A program made the translations under genes and the position numbers. Source: Tropicimonas sp. IMCC34011 (lineage in GTDB: Bacteria; Pseudomonadota; Alphaproteobacteria; Rhodobacterales; Rhodobacteraceae). From it: DNA of 64,000 nucleotides. Of the stretch, positions 32,651 to 42,140 are shown one piece after another. The notes under the pieces are model-generated. The model was not told the DNA's origin and did no database searches. It saw nothing but the letters and a program-made list of their open reading frames with translations. The DNA lies in assembly GCF_003390865.1 (NCBI RefSeq), contig NZ_QMEJ01000001.1, forward strand, positions 248,001 to 312,000. The letters are read 5' to 3'. Position 1 is the stretch's first letter, and the number at the start of each line of letters is the position of its first letter.

Positions 32651-34204
32651 ATGAAGACTTTTGTAGCAACGGCGCTTGGCGCGGCGATGGTGACCACGGC
32701 GTTGGCCGGTCCGGCCATGGCGCAGACCATCCGCGTTCACCAGGATGCAGACATCCGGAGCACCGATCCGGGCGTCAACCGCGACGGCAACACCGACGAT
32801 GTCATCCTGCACGTGGTCGAGGGCCTTGTAGGCTATGACAAGGAAGGCCGTCCGCAACCGCTGCTGGCCGAAAGCATCGATGTGTCCGATGACGGCCTGG
32901 AATACACGTTTCACCTGCGCGACGACGTGCGGTTTCACAATGGCGAGCCGCTGACCGCCGAGGACGTGATCTTCAGCTGGGATCGCTTCATGGATCCCGA
33001 GACCGGCTGGCGGTGCCTGTCGAGCTTTGACGGCCGCATCAACCTGAAGGTCGAGGACGCGTCTGCCATAGACGACATGACCGTGCGTTTTCGTCTTGCC
33101 GCGCCCAATCCACTCTTCCTGAGCTCTCTCGCGCGGAAGGATTGCGGTATGACCGCGATCACGCACAGGGATTCCCTCAACGAAGACGGGACGTGGAACA
33201 AGCCGATCGGGACCGGCCCCTTCAAGCTGAACGAATGGCGCCACCGCGAGTACATTAGCCTTGTGAAGAACGAGGACTACGCCAACCGCGGCGAAGAACC
33301 CAATGCCTACGTCGGGAGCAAGCGCCCACTGGTCGACGAGCTTCGCTTTGTCGTGATCTCGGACCCGGCCACCGCCAATGCGGCCTTGGTGAGCGGGTCA
33401 ATCGACATCATCACCCGCGTACCCTACGCCGAGGTGGAAACGCTGGAAGCGCACGACAATATCGGGATCACGATCTCGCCGCAGCTCTCCCCGGCGACAC
33501 TGCCTTTGCAGACCACCGATCCGCTTCTGTCGAATGTGAAGATGCGCCAGGCAATCGCCTCTGCCATCGATTACGATCAGCTCGTGGCCGGAGTGACTTA
33601 TGGTCTGGCCGAGCCCAACACCTCGCTCGTTCCGATCTCTTCGCCGTTCTACAGCGACGTCACGCGGCAGGGCTTTACCTACGACCCCGCTCGTACGGCC
33701 ACTCTTCTGGAGGAAGCAGGCTACAACGGCGAGACGCTGGTCCTCACCACCAACAAGCGCAACATGCCGAACTTTGACGCTGCGGTAATCGCGCAGGCGA
33801 TGTTGCAGGCCGCCGGCATCAACGTCGAGGTTGAGGTCGTGGAATGGGGCGTGCAGTCCTCCCAATGGCAGGCGGGGAACTATCAGCTGATGTCCTTCAG
33901 CTACTCTGCTCGCATGGACCCGGTGTTCAGCTACGAGGCCGTAATGGGCCCGAAGGACGAGCAGCCGCGCAAGGTCTGGGATGACCCCGAGTCGCAGGAA
34001 ATTCTGATCCAGGCGATGAACGAGCCCGACGAAGAGAAGCGCCAGGCGCTTATCGAGGACCTGCACCGACGGATGGTAGAGTTCGTCCCGATCATTCCGC
34101 TCTTCAACATTCTCAGCACCGGCGCCTACCGGGACACGATCACCGGGTACGAATCCTCGAGCTTCGGTGGGCCGCAGCTTTGGGAAGTTAGCAAGGCGGA
34201 GTGA
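32651..34204 (+). CDS. Periplasmic peptide-binding protein (SBP family 5)
   Basis: 517 residues, signal peptide MKTFVATALGAAMVTTALAGPAMAQ with cleavage after AMAQ, ribosome site GAGGAGAG. The family-5 pattern is clear: DDGLEYTFHLRDDVRFHNGEPLTAEDVIFSWDRF and FKLNEWRHREYISLVKNEDYA. It captures a peptide or peptide-like ligand and hands it to the permeases. It ends where the CapA-like gene starts, so operon coupling is tight. Ligand unknown. Confidence 0.93.
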   Translation: MKTFVATALGAAMVTTALAGPAMAQTIRVHQDADIRSTDPGVNRDGNTDDVILHVVEGLVGYDKEGRPQPLLAESIDVSDDGLEYTFHLRDDVRFHNGEPLTAEDVIFSWDRFMDPETGWRCLSSFDGRINLKVEDASAIDDMTVRFRLAAPNPLFLSSLARKDCGMTAITHRDSLNEDGTWNKPIGTGPFKLNEWRHREYISLVKNEDYANRGEEPNAYVGSKRPLVDELRFVVISDPATANAALVSGSIDIITRVPYAEVETLEAHDNIGITISPQLSPATLPLQTTDPLLSNVKMRQAIASAIDYDQLVAGVTYGLAEPNTSLVPISSPFYSDVTRQGFTYDPARTATLLEEAGYNGETLVLTTNKRNMPNFDAAVIAQAMLQAAGINVEVEVVEWGVQSSQWQAGNYQLMSFSYSARMDPVFSYEAVMGPKDEQPRKVWDDPESQEILIQAMNEPDEEKRQALIEDLHRRMVEFVPIIPLFNILSTGAYRDTITGYESSSFGGPQLWEVSKAE

Positions 34205-35241
34205 TGACCGTGAAGATTCGCCTGTTGGGTGATATGAACTTCAGCGGCGAAACGGATGCCAGTGACCTGTTCACTGGCATCCGCGATACGCTGGCGGGGG
34301 CCGATTTCACTTTCGCAAACCTCGAATGTTGCTTCTACGATCAGCCCGAAGATGCGCTTGAGACCCGCGGTTTCTACGTGACCCCGGCATCGGGCGCCGC
34401 CGCCGCGATGCGCGATCTGGGCCTCGACATGGTCGGCAACGCCAACAATGTCACCATTGGCGCAGAAGCCATCGCCTCGTCACTCTCCGAACTTGATGCC
34501 GTTGGCATCGCCCATGTGGGCGCGGGCCCGGACGCGGCAAGTGCCTATGCTCCGCGGGTTGTTCAGGTTTCTGGCCTGCGGATCGGGGTTCTACAGCGCA
34601 CCGCGGTCTTTTGGCCGGACGGCGAAGCGAAAGCAGATCGTGCTGGTGTCGCCGTTATCCGTGGCCACACGTCCTATCGGCCACGGCTCGAAGAACAATC
34701 CGCCCAGACGCGCCCCGGCGTCCCCCCCGAGGTGATGACATGGGCCGACCACACGGCACTTGAGCGGTTCCGAGAAGATGTCGCCGCGCTGAAGGCATCC
34801 TGCGACATCGCTCTGATCTCGGTTCACTGGGGCTACCGGCGGGAGGTGCTGCAATATCAGCGCGATTACGCGCATGTCGCCATCGATGCCGGCGCCGACA
34901 TCGTCTTCGGTCACGGCCCGCACATGATTTTGCCGATCGAGACCTACAAGGGAAAGCCGGTCTTTTACGGGCTGGGCAACTTCTCGTTCAAACAGGAACA
35001 CAAAGGCAGGGCACATGTCGGCTGGACTGGCATGCATGCCGCGCTGGACTTGCAGGGGCAGGGCGCCGACGCACGACTCACGGGTGGTCGCTTGGGCTTC
35101 GTCCAGCGCAACGCTCTTAACCAGACCCTGCCTGTCACGACTTCGGACATCTCGGAAGAGTGCGGCTTGCTCATCGCCGCATCGTCCGACCTGGGAACAG
35201 AGCTCCTGCCCGACGGGGACGCCTTTTCCTTCAACCTGTAG
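34204..35241 (+). CDS. CapA-like metallophosphatase-fold protein
   Basis: 345 residues from ATG 34204 (overlapping the previous TGA by one base; a GTG at 34201 is an alternative). CapA motifs: LLGDMNFSG at the start, FANLECCF, then VSVHWG-like SVHWGYR and FGHGPHMI, which line the metal site in this family. The usual ANNH is here ANNV (about residue 82-85), so one metal ligand may be missing. CapA relatives act in poly-gamma-glutamate handling; in a peptide uptake operon a role in hydrolysing or sensing a gamma-linked or modified peptide is possible. Confidence 0.8.
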   Translation: MTVKIRLLGDMNFSGETDASDLFTGIRDTLAGADFTFANLECCFYDQPEDALETRGFYVTPASGAAAAMRDLGLDMVGNANNVTIGAEAIASSLSELDAVGIAHVGAGPDAASAYAPRVVQVSGLRIGVLQRTAVFWPDGEAKADRAGVAVIRGHTSYRPRLEEQSAQTRPGVPPEVMTWADHTALERFREDVAALKASCDIALISVHWGYRREVLQYQRDYAHVAIDAGADIVFGHGPHMILPIETYKGKPVFYGLGNFSFKQEHKGRAHVGWTGMHAALDLQGQGADARLTGGRLGFVQRNALNQTLPVTTSDISEECGLLIAASSDLGTELLPDGDAFSFNL

Positions 35242-35277
35242 ACGGTCGCGACCTCCGCGAACGTATAGGAGAACTCC

Positions 35278-36396
35278 ATGAACAAGCCTTTCCCATTCGT
35301 CTCCGTCGAAGGAGACGTACGCACGCGTGGCCATAAATACGGTCAGGCTGTGCCGGAGCGGATCGCCCGCAGTGCTGCACATTACCGGTCGGAACTGGAG
35401 AAGATCGGCGCCGATGACGCGCGTCAGCGTACTCTCATCAATGAAGCTGCAGAAGAGATCGCACGGTTCGATCCCGATCAGGTCGCGGCGATCGAGGGCA
35501 TTGCCCAAGGCGCCGGTGTTTCAATCGACGACATCGTGCTCATCAACGCCCGCACCGAGGTCATCGCCAAGGCCCGGCAACTGGCGCGGCAGGAGATCAT
35601 CGATCCGGCCGAGGGCGAATGCACGACCGCCGTCATCCTGCCGAACCGCAGTGCAACAGGGACACTCATCCACGCCCACAACTGGGACTGGACACCGGAT
35701 GCCAGCGAAACGACGGTCATCCTGCGCGAGACGACCGAGGCCGGTCTGACCTACCTCACCTTCGTGGAAGCTGGCGGGCTGGCACGATACGGTCTCAACT
35801 CTGCAGGCGTCACGCTCACTGGCAATTACCTGAGCAGCGATCGCGATTACTGTCAGGCGGGCGTCCCGCTGAGCTGCATCCGCCGCAAGGCGCTTGAACA
35901 GGAGCATCTCGCGGTTGCGATGCAGGTCGTGGCCGCGTCGCCGAAGTCCTGCTCGAGCAACATGATCCTCACGCAGAAGGGGTGGGCGATCGATTTCGAA
36001 TGTGTGCCTGACGAAAGCTTTCCTTTGATGCCCGTCGACGACCTGCTGACCCACGCCAACCATTTCGAAAGCCCGGTGGCGCTCGGAAAGGTACGCGAGA
36101 TGGGCCTTCGCAACGCAGTCGACACCTACTATCGCTCGAGCCGGATGCGCAGCCTGCTAGAACAAAGCGGCGAGAAAATCAGCGTTGACGATGCAAAGCG
36201 GATCCTCGCGGACGACTGGGCAACGCCTTATTCCATATGCCGTCCGGTTCGTGAGGCCCTCAGCGGCGGTCAGACCGCGACCGTCGCGTCGATCGTTATG
36301 GACCCCGAGGAGAGGACGATGGACGTGGCCACTATGCCGTCGCAAGGGGTAAGGTACGTGCGGTATTCGATGGACAGAGATCCGCAGCCTCTCTGA
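35278..36396 (+). CDS. C45-type autoproteolytic acyltransferase/hydrolase
   Basis: 372 residues behind AGGAG. Matches the acyl-CoA:6-aminopenicillanate acyltransferase family (Ntn hydrolase): RGHKYGQAVPERI, FDPDQVAAIEGIAQGAGVS, then GECTTAVI with Cys114 as the predicted self-cleavage nucleophile, and HAHNWDW. The precursor would cut itself before Cys114 into chains of about 113 and 259 residues. Bacterial members hydrolyse N-acyl amides or peptides. As last operon gene it probably processes the imported compound in the cytoplasm. Confidence 0.83.
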   Translation: MNKPFPFVSVEGDVRTRGHKYGQAVPERIARSAAHYRSELEKIGADDARQRTLINEAAEEIARFDPDQVAAIEGIAQGAGVSIDDIVLINARTEVIAKARQLARQEIIDPAEGECTTAVILPNRSATGTLIHAHNWDWTPDASETTVILRETTEAGLTYLTFVEAGGLARYGLNSAGVTLTGNYLSSDRDYCQAGVPLSCIRRKALEQEHLAVAMQVVAASPKSCSSNMILTQKGWAIDFECVPDESFPLMPVDDLLTHANHFESPVALGKVREMGLRNAVDTYYRSSRMRSLLEQSGEKISVDDAKRILADDWATPYSICRPVREALSGGQTATVASIVMDPEERTMDVATMPSQGVRYVRYSMDRDPQPL

Positions 36397-36427
36397 CGGC
36401 TACGTGTTCAATCCCGGCATTTGAAGG

Positions 36428-36454
36428 ACCGGATCGAGGATCAATCGATCCGGT
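36428..36454 (+). terminator. Operon terminator hairpin
   Basis: ACCGGATCGA (36428-36437) pairs perfectly with TCGATCCGGT (36445-36454), 7-base loop, followed by TCTTAC. Lies 31 bases after the C45 gene; T-run is poor, so moderate confidence. Confidence 0.55.
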
Positions 36455-36651
36455 TCTTACATACGGATCTTGCAGGTGTATTCGTAGGTTGGGAGGCCGC
36501 CCCATCAGGATTGCCCGGTCACCGCTGGAAAGCTGGCGTGGAACCCATTTCAGAATGGCGGCCATGTTTCGACCGTTATTCAAGCCGCTGACCTGCCAAG
36601 GGATTTTTCCTCCACCGCCAACTAGAGTCCGCCCTAACTTTAGGACGGACA

Positions 36652-37023
36652 ATGAAGCGCACGAGATCCACGGACGAGCAGATCATCGGCATCCTTGGCG
36701 AGCACGAAGTGCGCTGACCTGTGCCGCAAGCACGGCATGTCGGAAGGCACCTTCTACAACTGGAAGGCCAAGTTCAGAGGCATGACGGTCTCCGAGGCCA
36801 AGCGGCTGAAGACGCTCGAGGACAAGAACGCGAAGCTGAAGAAGCTGCTGGCGGAACAGATGCTGGATCTGGCTGCGATGAAGGAGCTGGTTTCAAAAAG
36901 GTGGTAACGCCTGCCGTAAAGCGAGAGGCGGTCGCACATCTGAAGACCCTGTTCGGGCTCTTGAAACGGCGGGCGTGTGGGATTGCCGGGGCGGATCGCA
37001 AGATGGTCCGCTACCTACTATAG
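36652..37023 (+). pseudogene. IS3-family transposase remnant (orfA frameshifted, orfB start)
   Basis: ATG at 36652 encodes MKRTRSTDEQIIGILGEHE, the classic IS3 OrfA start; a small deletion near 36707 shifts frame, after which ADLCRKHGMSEGTFYNWKAKF and the leucine-zipper part continue to 36907. A further frame gives the beginning of OrfB (AVKREAVAHLKTLFG) and stops at 37023. The catalytic DDE domain is absent, so the element is dead. Confidence 0.8.
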
Positions 37024-37262
37024 CGGACCCCGGGCACGGAGCTGCGCGGTCGCAGGTGTCCCTCTGCACGGAGTGATGCGAAACGCAGTGACTTTCCGGT
37101 TACACCTTGCGCCACCCTCCAAGTCTGGCATTTATCCGCACACGACAGGCGGCCGAGCCAAACGATGTAGCCACGGCCGCCTCTCACTCTAGGCTGCTAA
37201 AAGCCGAAACGTGTGTGAGTTCAGATGAGATAAATCTCTGATAGGTAATAAAACTCGCGGGT

Positions 37263-37315
37263 TTCAAAATCCCCCGCCTCGCGGCGTGTCGGTTCGAGTC
37301 CGACCTCGGGTACCA
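37263..37315 (+). repeat. tRNA-Leu(CAA) 3' fragment, copy 2 (island attachment site)
   Basis: Same 53-base segment as 27357-27409 with a single A/G difference in the T-loop (GGTTCGAGTCC). No tRNA 5' half precedes it. Marks the right border of the island and of the whole insertion region. Confidence 0.85.
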
Positions 37316-37665
37316 TGCCTGCAAATAAATCACTGAAAAATATCGATTTTCCGGTACGGTGTCCCGCGATGATCGGGTCTGGGACACTTCCTGATGTCAG
37401 GGACCGATTCCCACGATCGCCGTCATGGGCTCGATCGCCATCTGCCGGCGCTCGGCGCTCCGCTGTCCGCCCGTTCAGAAGGAGGGCGGAACGATCGACT
37501 GATCCCGTTCGCGCCACATCGGGCCTTTGAGTGTCATCAAGTTCCATTGATCCTCACTGTGACCGGCGCGGCCCCAAATCCGCCTCAATCTTGGTTAACG
37601 TCTAGTGAAGGTGGGGCGCAGATCGCGCCCGTCTTGATAGACCCATGTAGCGGACTTGCAGTGCC
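37316..37665. other. Backbone intergenic region
   Basis: No gene supported. GTGTCCC (37361-37367 area) and GGGACAC (37380-37387 area) can pair. The stretch should hold the promoter of the sensor gene, but no clear -10/-35 pair was found. Confidence 0.4.
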
Positions 37666-38751
37666 ATGAACTTCAGCCAGTTTCCCAAGCTTTCCACTAC
37701 CCTCATCGGCTCGGCGATCGCGGCGTTCCTGCTGGCGATCCTCGTGGTCACGCTTCCGATCCGGTCGCATGTGAATGCCTTCGAACGGAACGTACAGTCC
37801 GAAGGCGTGACGCGCGCCGGTCGGGCCCTGCAACTGGCCGTCTCCAAGACCATGGAACGCGAATGGGGCAGCCTCGAAGCCGTCGCGGCGCAGGTCGACA
37901 TGAACAACCAGAGAGGCCTGCAGAACTTCGCAGATGCCGTCCCGCGCGCGAGCTCGGCCATCGCCTGGACCGGAGTCGTCGCAGCAGACGGGCGCATCCT
38001 TGCCGGCACCGGCGGCACCGAGGTGGGATCCGATGCCAGCCAGGAACGGTGGTTTCGCGAAGGCCGCGCGGGCGGCAGCGTCAGCTCGGTCTATCGCCAT
38101 GCATCGCTCGGTGAAGACAGCAATGGCCTCATCAACATGTCCGCCCCCGTGCTCGACCAGATGGGCCGGAGCATCGGCGTCGTCGTCTACAGCCTGCGGA
38201 TCGACTGGCTGACGGACTACATGTCCGAAGCGGCGCGCGAGCTCGGCCTCGATATCGCGGTTCGGGACGAGGAGGGCCGGACGGTCCTCGAACTTGACGA
38301 GCAGATCCAGGGCCCGCTCGACCCCGATGTCATGGCGCTGTCCGAGATCGGCCACGACCTGACCCGCTTCATCCCCGGACAGGGCGGTCAGCCGGCCCAT
38401 GTCCTCGGTGTGTTCCCGAACATGCTCAAAGGCGATCTGCCCCAATTCGGCTGGGACCTCGTCGTCCGCGTGCCCGCGCTGCAGGGTCAGGCGAGCCTTG
38501 CCGCGTTCATGCGCAAGATCAGCTGGTCCATCGCCGCGCTCTTTGTCGCCCTCGGCTGCGCCACGGTGTTCTACACGGTGCACTTCCTGCGGCCCATCGA
38601 AGAGCTGTCCCGCGTCGCAGGCAAGATTGCCGACGGGGATGCGAGCTACCCGCCGGAGCGCACGTCCTCCCGCGAAAGCGCGGCGCTCTCGTCCGCGCTG
38701 GTGAGGATCCAGAGCCGGCTCTTCGACAAGTCGATCACTCCTGCCGAATAG
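37666..38751 (+). CDS. Membrane sensor with Cache and HAMP-like domains, no output domain
   Basis: 361 residues. Helix at 13-33, periplasmic double-Cache-like part about 40-285 (GVVAADGRILAGTGGTEVGSDASQERWFREGRAGG; INMSAPVLDQMGRSIGVVVYSL), second helix near 287-308, then a HAMP-type linker (RPIEELSRVAGKIADGD) and stop. Chemoreceptor, kinase or cyclase modules are all missing. It may signal via a partner or be a remnant. Neighbouring glucan synthase genes are on the other strand. A strong terminator follows. Confidence 0.78.
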   Translation: MNFSQFPKLSTTLIGSAIAAFLLAILVVTLPIRSHVNAFERNVQSEGVTRAGRALQLAVSKTMEREWGSLEAVAAQVDMNNQRGLQNFADAVPRASSAIAWTGVVAADGRILAGTGGTEVGSDASQERWFREGRAGGSVSSVYRHASLGEDSNGLINMSAPVLDQMGRSIGVVVYSLRIDWLTDYMSEAARELGLDIAVRDEEGRTVLELDEQIQGPLDPDVMALSEIGHDLTRFIPGQGGQPAHVLGVFPNMLKGDLPQFGWDLVVRVPALQGQASLAAFMRKISWSIAALFVALGCATVFYTVHFLRPIEELSRVAGKIADGDASYPPERTSSRESAALSSALVRIQSRLFDKSITPAE

Positions 38752-38781
38752 GGAAACCTCCGGGTTTTCAGACTGTGCAAG

Positions 38782-38821
38782 GCGCCTCCGCGGGGATCTG
38801 CGGGGGCGCTTCTCTTTTTTT
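38782..38821 (+). terminator. Rho-independent terminator
   Basis: GCGCCTCCGC (38782-38791) pairs with GCGGGGGCGC (38800-38809) and is followed by TCTCTTTTTTT. Ends the sensor transcript. Confidence 0.85.
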
Positions 38822-38973
38822 GCGGTCGCGAAGCCTCGGGCGGCTCCCCGTCGGTCAGCGTCCCGGGCGGAGGACCATGGCGAGCGGGCATAATGGGGCC
38901 GTAACATGCGCGGACAGTGGCGGGCTGGACGGACGGATATCGGGGATGCCCCTCTGTGCGGGCTCCGATCCGG

Positions 38974-40962
38974 TTATCGAGAGGGCCCGATCTTCGAGAG
39001 ACGCTTGGTGAAGTCGCCGATCAGGTCGCCGTAATTGGAGCGCAGCACGCCCGGTGTGACCTCGTCTTCGGCATGAAGGCGAATGATCAGGGCCTCGCGC
39101 AACGCCTCATCCGGCTCGAGCCGGACGAGAACACTTCCCGGCCGGGACACCAGGACAACGCCGTCCACCACGCCGACATCACGGATCTGAAGCTTCAGGA
39201 CGCTGCCCGCCGGAAGATCGTGGCCGCGGAGCCGCGCCGAATCCCGTGTCAGCTCGCTGAGCCAGACGCTGTGCCGCCCGCCACCCGGAAGGGAGACCTG
39301 CGTCAGCTCCGGCGCGTCGGCGATGTGGACCTCCCTCCGGGGCAGCTCGACGCAGGCGAGGACCGTCATCACCAGCACGATGAGATTGTAGATCGTCCAG
39401 AACAGCACGACGCTCTTGCCGTCGCCGGCGTCGTAATAGGCGAAGGTATCGAAGAAGATCCCGAGCGTGAGACCAAGCACCGTCAGGCCCAGCAGGATCG
39501 CGAAGGGTCGCATGATCGCCCATTGCACGACGATCCGTGATCGGTCGCCGCCCTTGGCCGTCACGCTGAACGGGTGCCCATGGGGCTTCAGCAGCCCAGT
39601 GATGGCGGCGCGAGAGATCGGGAAGGCGCCGATGAGCTGGCTCACGTCATGGAAGATCGGAACGACCATGCCGGGGGAGAGGAGCGTCGAGGTCAGGAGA
39701 ACCCAGGCGTAGTAGGTGCCGAAATAGGAAATCACGTCCGGCACCGCCGCGTTCACGACGGTGATGTTGAAGAACCAGTAGAGCAGCGGAAAGATGAAGG
39801 CGGCGATGCGAAAGACGAACGAGAAGAGCCAGTAGAAGGCGGAGTCGAGGACGCTCCATCGATCCCGCAGGCGCATCCTGCGGCGGCTGAGCGGTCCGAG
39901 GTCCGATCGCGCGATCTGCATGAGGCCGAGGCACCAGCGCGCGCGCTGGGTGACGTATTCCTTCAGACCCTCGGGCGCGAGCCCCTCGGTCAGGGCCTCG
40001 TTGAGGTAGACCGTCTTGAACCCCTTCTCCTGAAGGGACATCGTCAGCATGAAATCCTCGGTCACGCTGGAGGTCGGGAAGCCGCCGATGGCGTTGACCG
40101 CGCTCATCCGGGACATCGAGGACGTTCCGCAGCAGATCGCCGTGCCCCAGGCGTCCCGCGCAGGCTGCATGTGATCGAAGAAATATCGCTGCTCGTCGGG
40201 ATAGGAGCGCGAGAGACCGAGATTGTGCTGGATCGGATCGGCGTTGAAGAAATGCTGCGGGGTCTGCACCAGTCCGACGGTGGGATCGTGAAAGAGCGCG
40301 AGGGTCCGGCTGAGAAATCCGCGATGGGGCACGAAATCGGCATCGAGCACGGCGAAGAACTCGGGCGGCTCGGCCTCGGCGTTCAAGACGCCGAGCGCGT
40401 GGTTGAGGTTGCCGGCCTTGGAGCCCTTGTTGTCCGGGCGGCGAAGACAGCGCACGTCGTGTGAGGCGCAGTAGTCCCGAAGCCAGTCCCGCCGCCCGTC
40501 ATCGAGTACGTAGATGTCCTTGCGCTCGTAAGCGAGGGCGCGAGCCCCGGTGATCGTACGCTCGAGAACCTCCAGATCCTCGTTGTAGGTGGCGATGAGC
40601 ACGGCGATCCGGGGGGCTCGTTTCCGGCTCTTCCACCAGTCCAAATTGGCGTTCACCTCGTCGCTGCGCTCGCGTGTGCGGGACATCAGGACAAAGGCGC
40701 TGATCGAGCCCACGAGCGCGAGGAGTTCTATGAGGTAGAGCGCGCCACTGGCGATGAAGTCCACGGTCAGACCCGGCGGTGCCAGGGTCTCCGTCCCGCG
40801 CCACCAGATATAGCGCAAGGCCAGAAAGATCGACACGCCGTAGAGCGCCACGCGCTGCCATGTCCGGGTGCGGGACACGGACCCCTTGAGAACGAGGCCC
40901 AGCCCGAGGATCAACAGAATCGGGATGCAGGCGGATTGCGTGGGTGTGAGATAGAGGCTCAT
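38974..40962 (-). CDS. Processive family-2 glucan synthase (BgsA / cellulose synthase-like)
   Basis: 662 residues. Membrane helices near 10-25, 38-55 and 65-95; cytosolic GT2 domain with TYNED (125-129), DDG (154-156), DAD (207-209), TED (301-303) and QRARW (339-343), the full processive synthase set; then about five more helices. The last ~110 residues form a small beta domain where cellulose synthases have PilZ, but the canonical RxxxR...D/NxSxxG is not clear (PRREVH, LSELTRDS only). The partner upstream is HlyD-like, not BcsB. This fits the mixed-linkage beta-glucan synthase BgsA better than BcsA. Start overlaps the partner gene by 4 bases. Confidence 0.82.
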   Translation of the reverse strand: MSLYLTPTQSACIPILLILGLGLVLKGSVSRTRTWQRVALYGVSIFLALRYIWWRGTETLAPPGLTVDFIASGALYLIELLALVGSISAFVLMSRTRERSDEVNANLDWWKSRKRAPRIAVLIATYNEDLEVLERTITGARALAYERKDIYVLDDGRRDWLRDYCASHDVRCLRRPDNKGSKAGNLNHALGVLNAEAEPPEFFAVLDADFVPHRGFLSRTLALFHDPTVGLVQTPQHFFNADPIQHNLGLSRSYPDEQRYFFDHMQPARDAWGTAICCGTSSMSRMSAVNAIGGFPTSSVTEDFMLTMSLQEKGFKTVYLNEALTEGLAPEGLKEYVTQRARWCLGLMQIARSDLGPLSRRRMRLRDRWSVLDSAFYWLFSFVFRIAAFIFPLLYWFFNITVVNAAVPDVISYFGTYYAWVLLTSTLLSPGMVVPIFHDVSQLIGAFPISRAAITGLLKPHGHPFSVTAKGGDRSRIVVQWAIMRPFAILLGLTVLGLTLGIFFDTFAYYDAGDGKSVVLFWTIYNLIVLVMTVLACVELPRREVHIADAPELTQVSLPGGGRHSVWLSELTRDSARLRGHDLPAGSVLKLQIRDVGVVDGVVLVSRPGSVLVRLEPDEALREALIIRLHAEDEVTPGVLRSNYGDLIGDFTKRLSKIGPSR

Positions 40963-42140
40963 CCGCGCCCGCCATCGCGGCGCAGCCAGTCGAGCGGACG
41001 CGCATCGAAGAAGACCCGGCCGGTCCGGCCAATCGCGCAGGCCAGTTGCGGATCCGCCGCCAGGCGCGGGATGAGGAGCGTCACGTCATAGCGCTCGAGA
41101 TGGCGGGGTCCCGGCTGAACGGCGAGATTGCGGTAGATCGTGTTCGCGCCGCTGCCGGCAAGGCGGGAGACGGTCCCCTCGAACACTTGATTGACGCCGG
41201 AGGGGCGGAAGGTCGCGGACTGGCCGAGGCGGAGCGTGTTGTAGACGTTCTCGGTCACGGAGAGGGACAGGATGACCGAACTGCAATCGGCCAGCGTCGC
41301 CACCGCGTCCCCCCGCTGGATCGTCTCGCCGTCGGCGACGTGAAGTTCCCAGAGCAAGCCCTGCACCGGAGAGGTGAGCTCCGTGCTCGTGGCCCCGTTG
41401 GTCACGGCGCGCGCTTCGGTCAGGCGGATCGTCCGCGCCCGGCGGCTGGCGCGGGCTTCCTGCAGCCTCAGGCGCAGGCTGGCCTCCTCCTGCTGCAACG
41501 AATCGAGGCGCTGGCCGGAGTAAGGCGCATCGTTATAGCCGTCGCCGAGGAAGACGCCGTCGCGACGGAGGGCGTCGAGTGCGATCTGCGCTTTCTCGAC
41601 GCGCTCCTCGGCGTAGTTCAGCGCCAAGGCGTAGGCGGTGGGTTCGGCGCGGGTGCGCGAGGTGTCCTCGTCGAGGATCTCGGCAATCTGCTGATCACCT
41701 GGGTCGAGGGAGCCCCGCTCGCGCAGGATCTCCAAGCGATCGGTCGCATGCTCCAGCTCGGTTTCCAGTTCGCGGATGCGGGCGTCCTTATAGGTCGCAA
41801 GGCGCGCCTCGGCATCGGCCCGGTGAGAGGCGATCTCGACCAGTTCCTTCTCGAGCCGGGCAATCTCAGCGCCGGCGATGCCGACCTCCATCGCGATGTC
41901 ATCCCGGCGGACCACATCCACCTGCGGATCCTGCACCGAGGCGACCATCTCGGCGCTTTCCAGGCGGGCGCCGAGCGTTTCCTGCTCCAGAGTGACGGTT
42001 CCGGCGATCGGGCTGCGCAGGGTCACGAGCCGCGTGTTGACGAAGGCATTGGCGCTGGCGCCGGATAGCTGTTCCCCGATGATCACCCAGATCGCCGCGA
42101 TGATCAGGAGAAGTCCGATGCCGAGACGGAGGATGCGCAT
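40959..42140 (-). CDS. HlyD/BgsB-like membrane fusion protein
   Basis: 393 residues from the ATG at 42140. N-terminal membrane anchor (RLGIGLLLIIAAIWVIIG), lipoyl-like half TLRSPIAGTVTLEQETLG, long coiled coil (about residues 70-260), second half SPVQGLLWELHVADGETIQRGD, and a beta domain. In rhizobia BgsB has this layout and works with BgsA in export of mixed-linkage glucan. ATGA overlap with the synthase gene indicates co-translation. Confidence 0.8.
   Translation of the reverse strand: MRILRLGIGLLLIIAAIWVIIGEQLSGASANAFVNTRLVTLRSPIAGTVTLEQETLGARLESAEMVASVQDPQVDVVRRDDIAMEVGIAGAEIARLEKELVEIASHRADAEARLATYKDARIRELETELEHATDRLEILRERGSLDPGDQQIAEILDEDTSRTRAEPTAYALALNYAEERVEKAQIALDALRRDGVFLGDGYNDAPYSGQRLDSLQQEEASLRLRLQEARASRRARTIRLTEARAVTNGATSTELTSPVQGLLWELHVADGETIQRGDAVATLADCSSVILSLSVTENVYNTLRLGQSATFRPSGVNQVFEGTVSRLAGSGANTIYRNLAVQPGPRHLERYDVTLLIPRLAADPQLACAIGRTGRVFFDARPLDWLRRDGGRG

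Larger units (their letters stand above)
27410..37315. mobile_element. Genomic island bounded by tRNA-Leu 3' repeats
   Basis: The 53-bp direct repeats at 27357 and 37263 lie 9906 bp apart and enclose an integrase C-terminal remnant, a LysR regulator, a peptide transporter operon with two accessory enzymes and an IS3 remnant. Position right after the prophage attachment copy suggests a tandem, older insertion at the same tRNA-Leu. No intact recombinase is seen, so it is probably immobile by itself. Confidence 0.72.
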
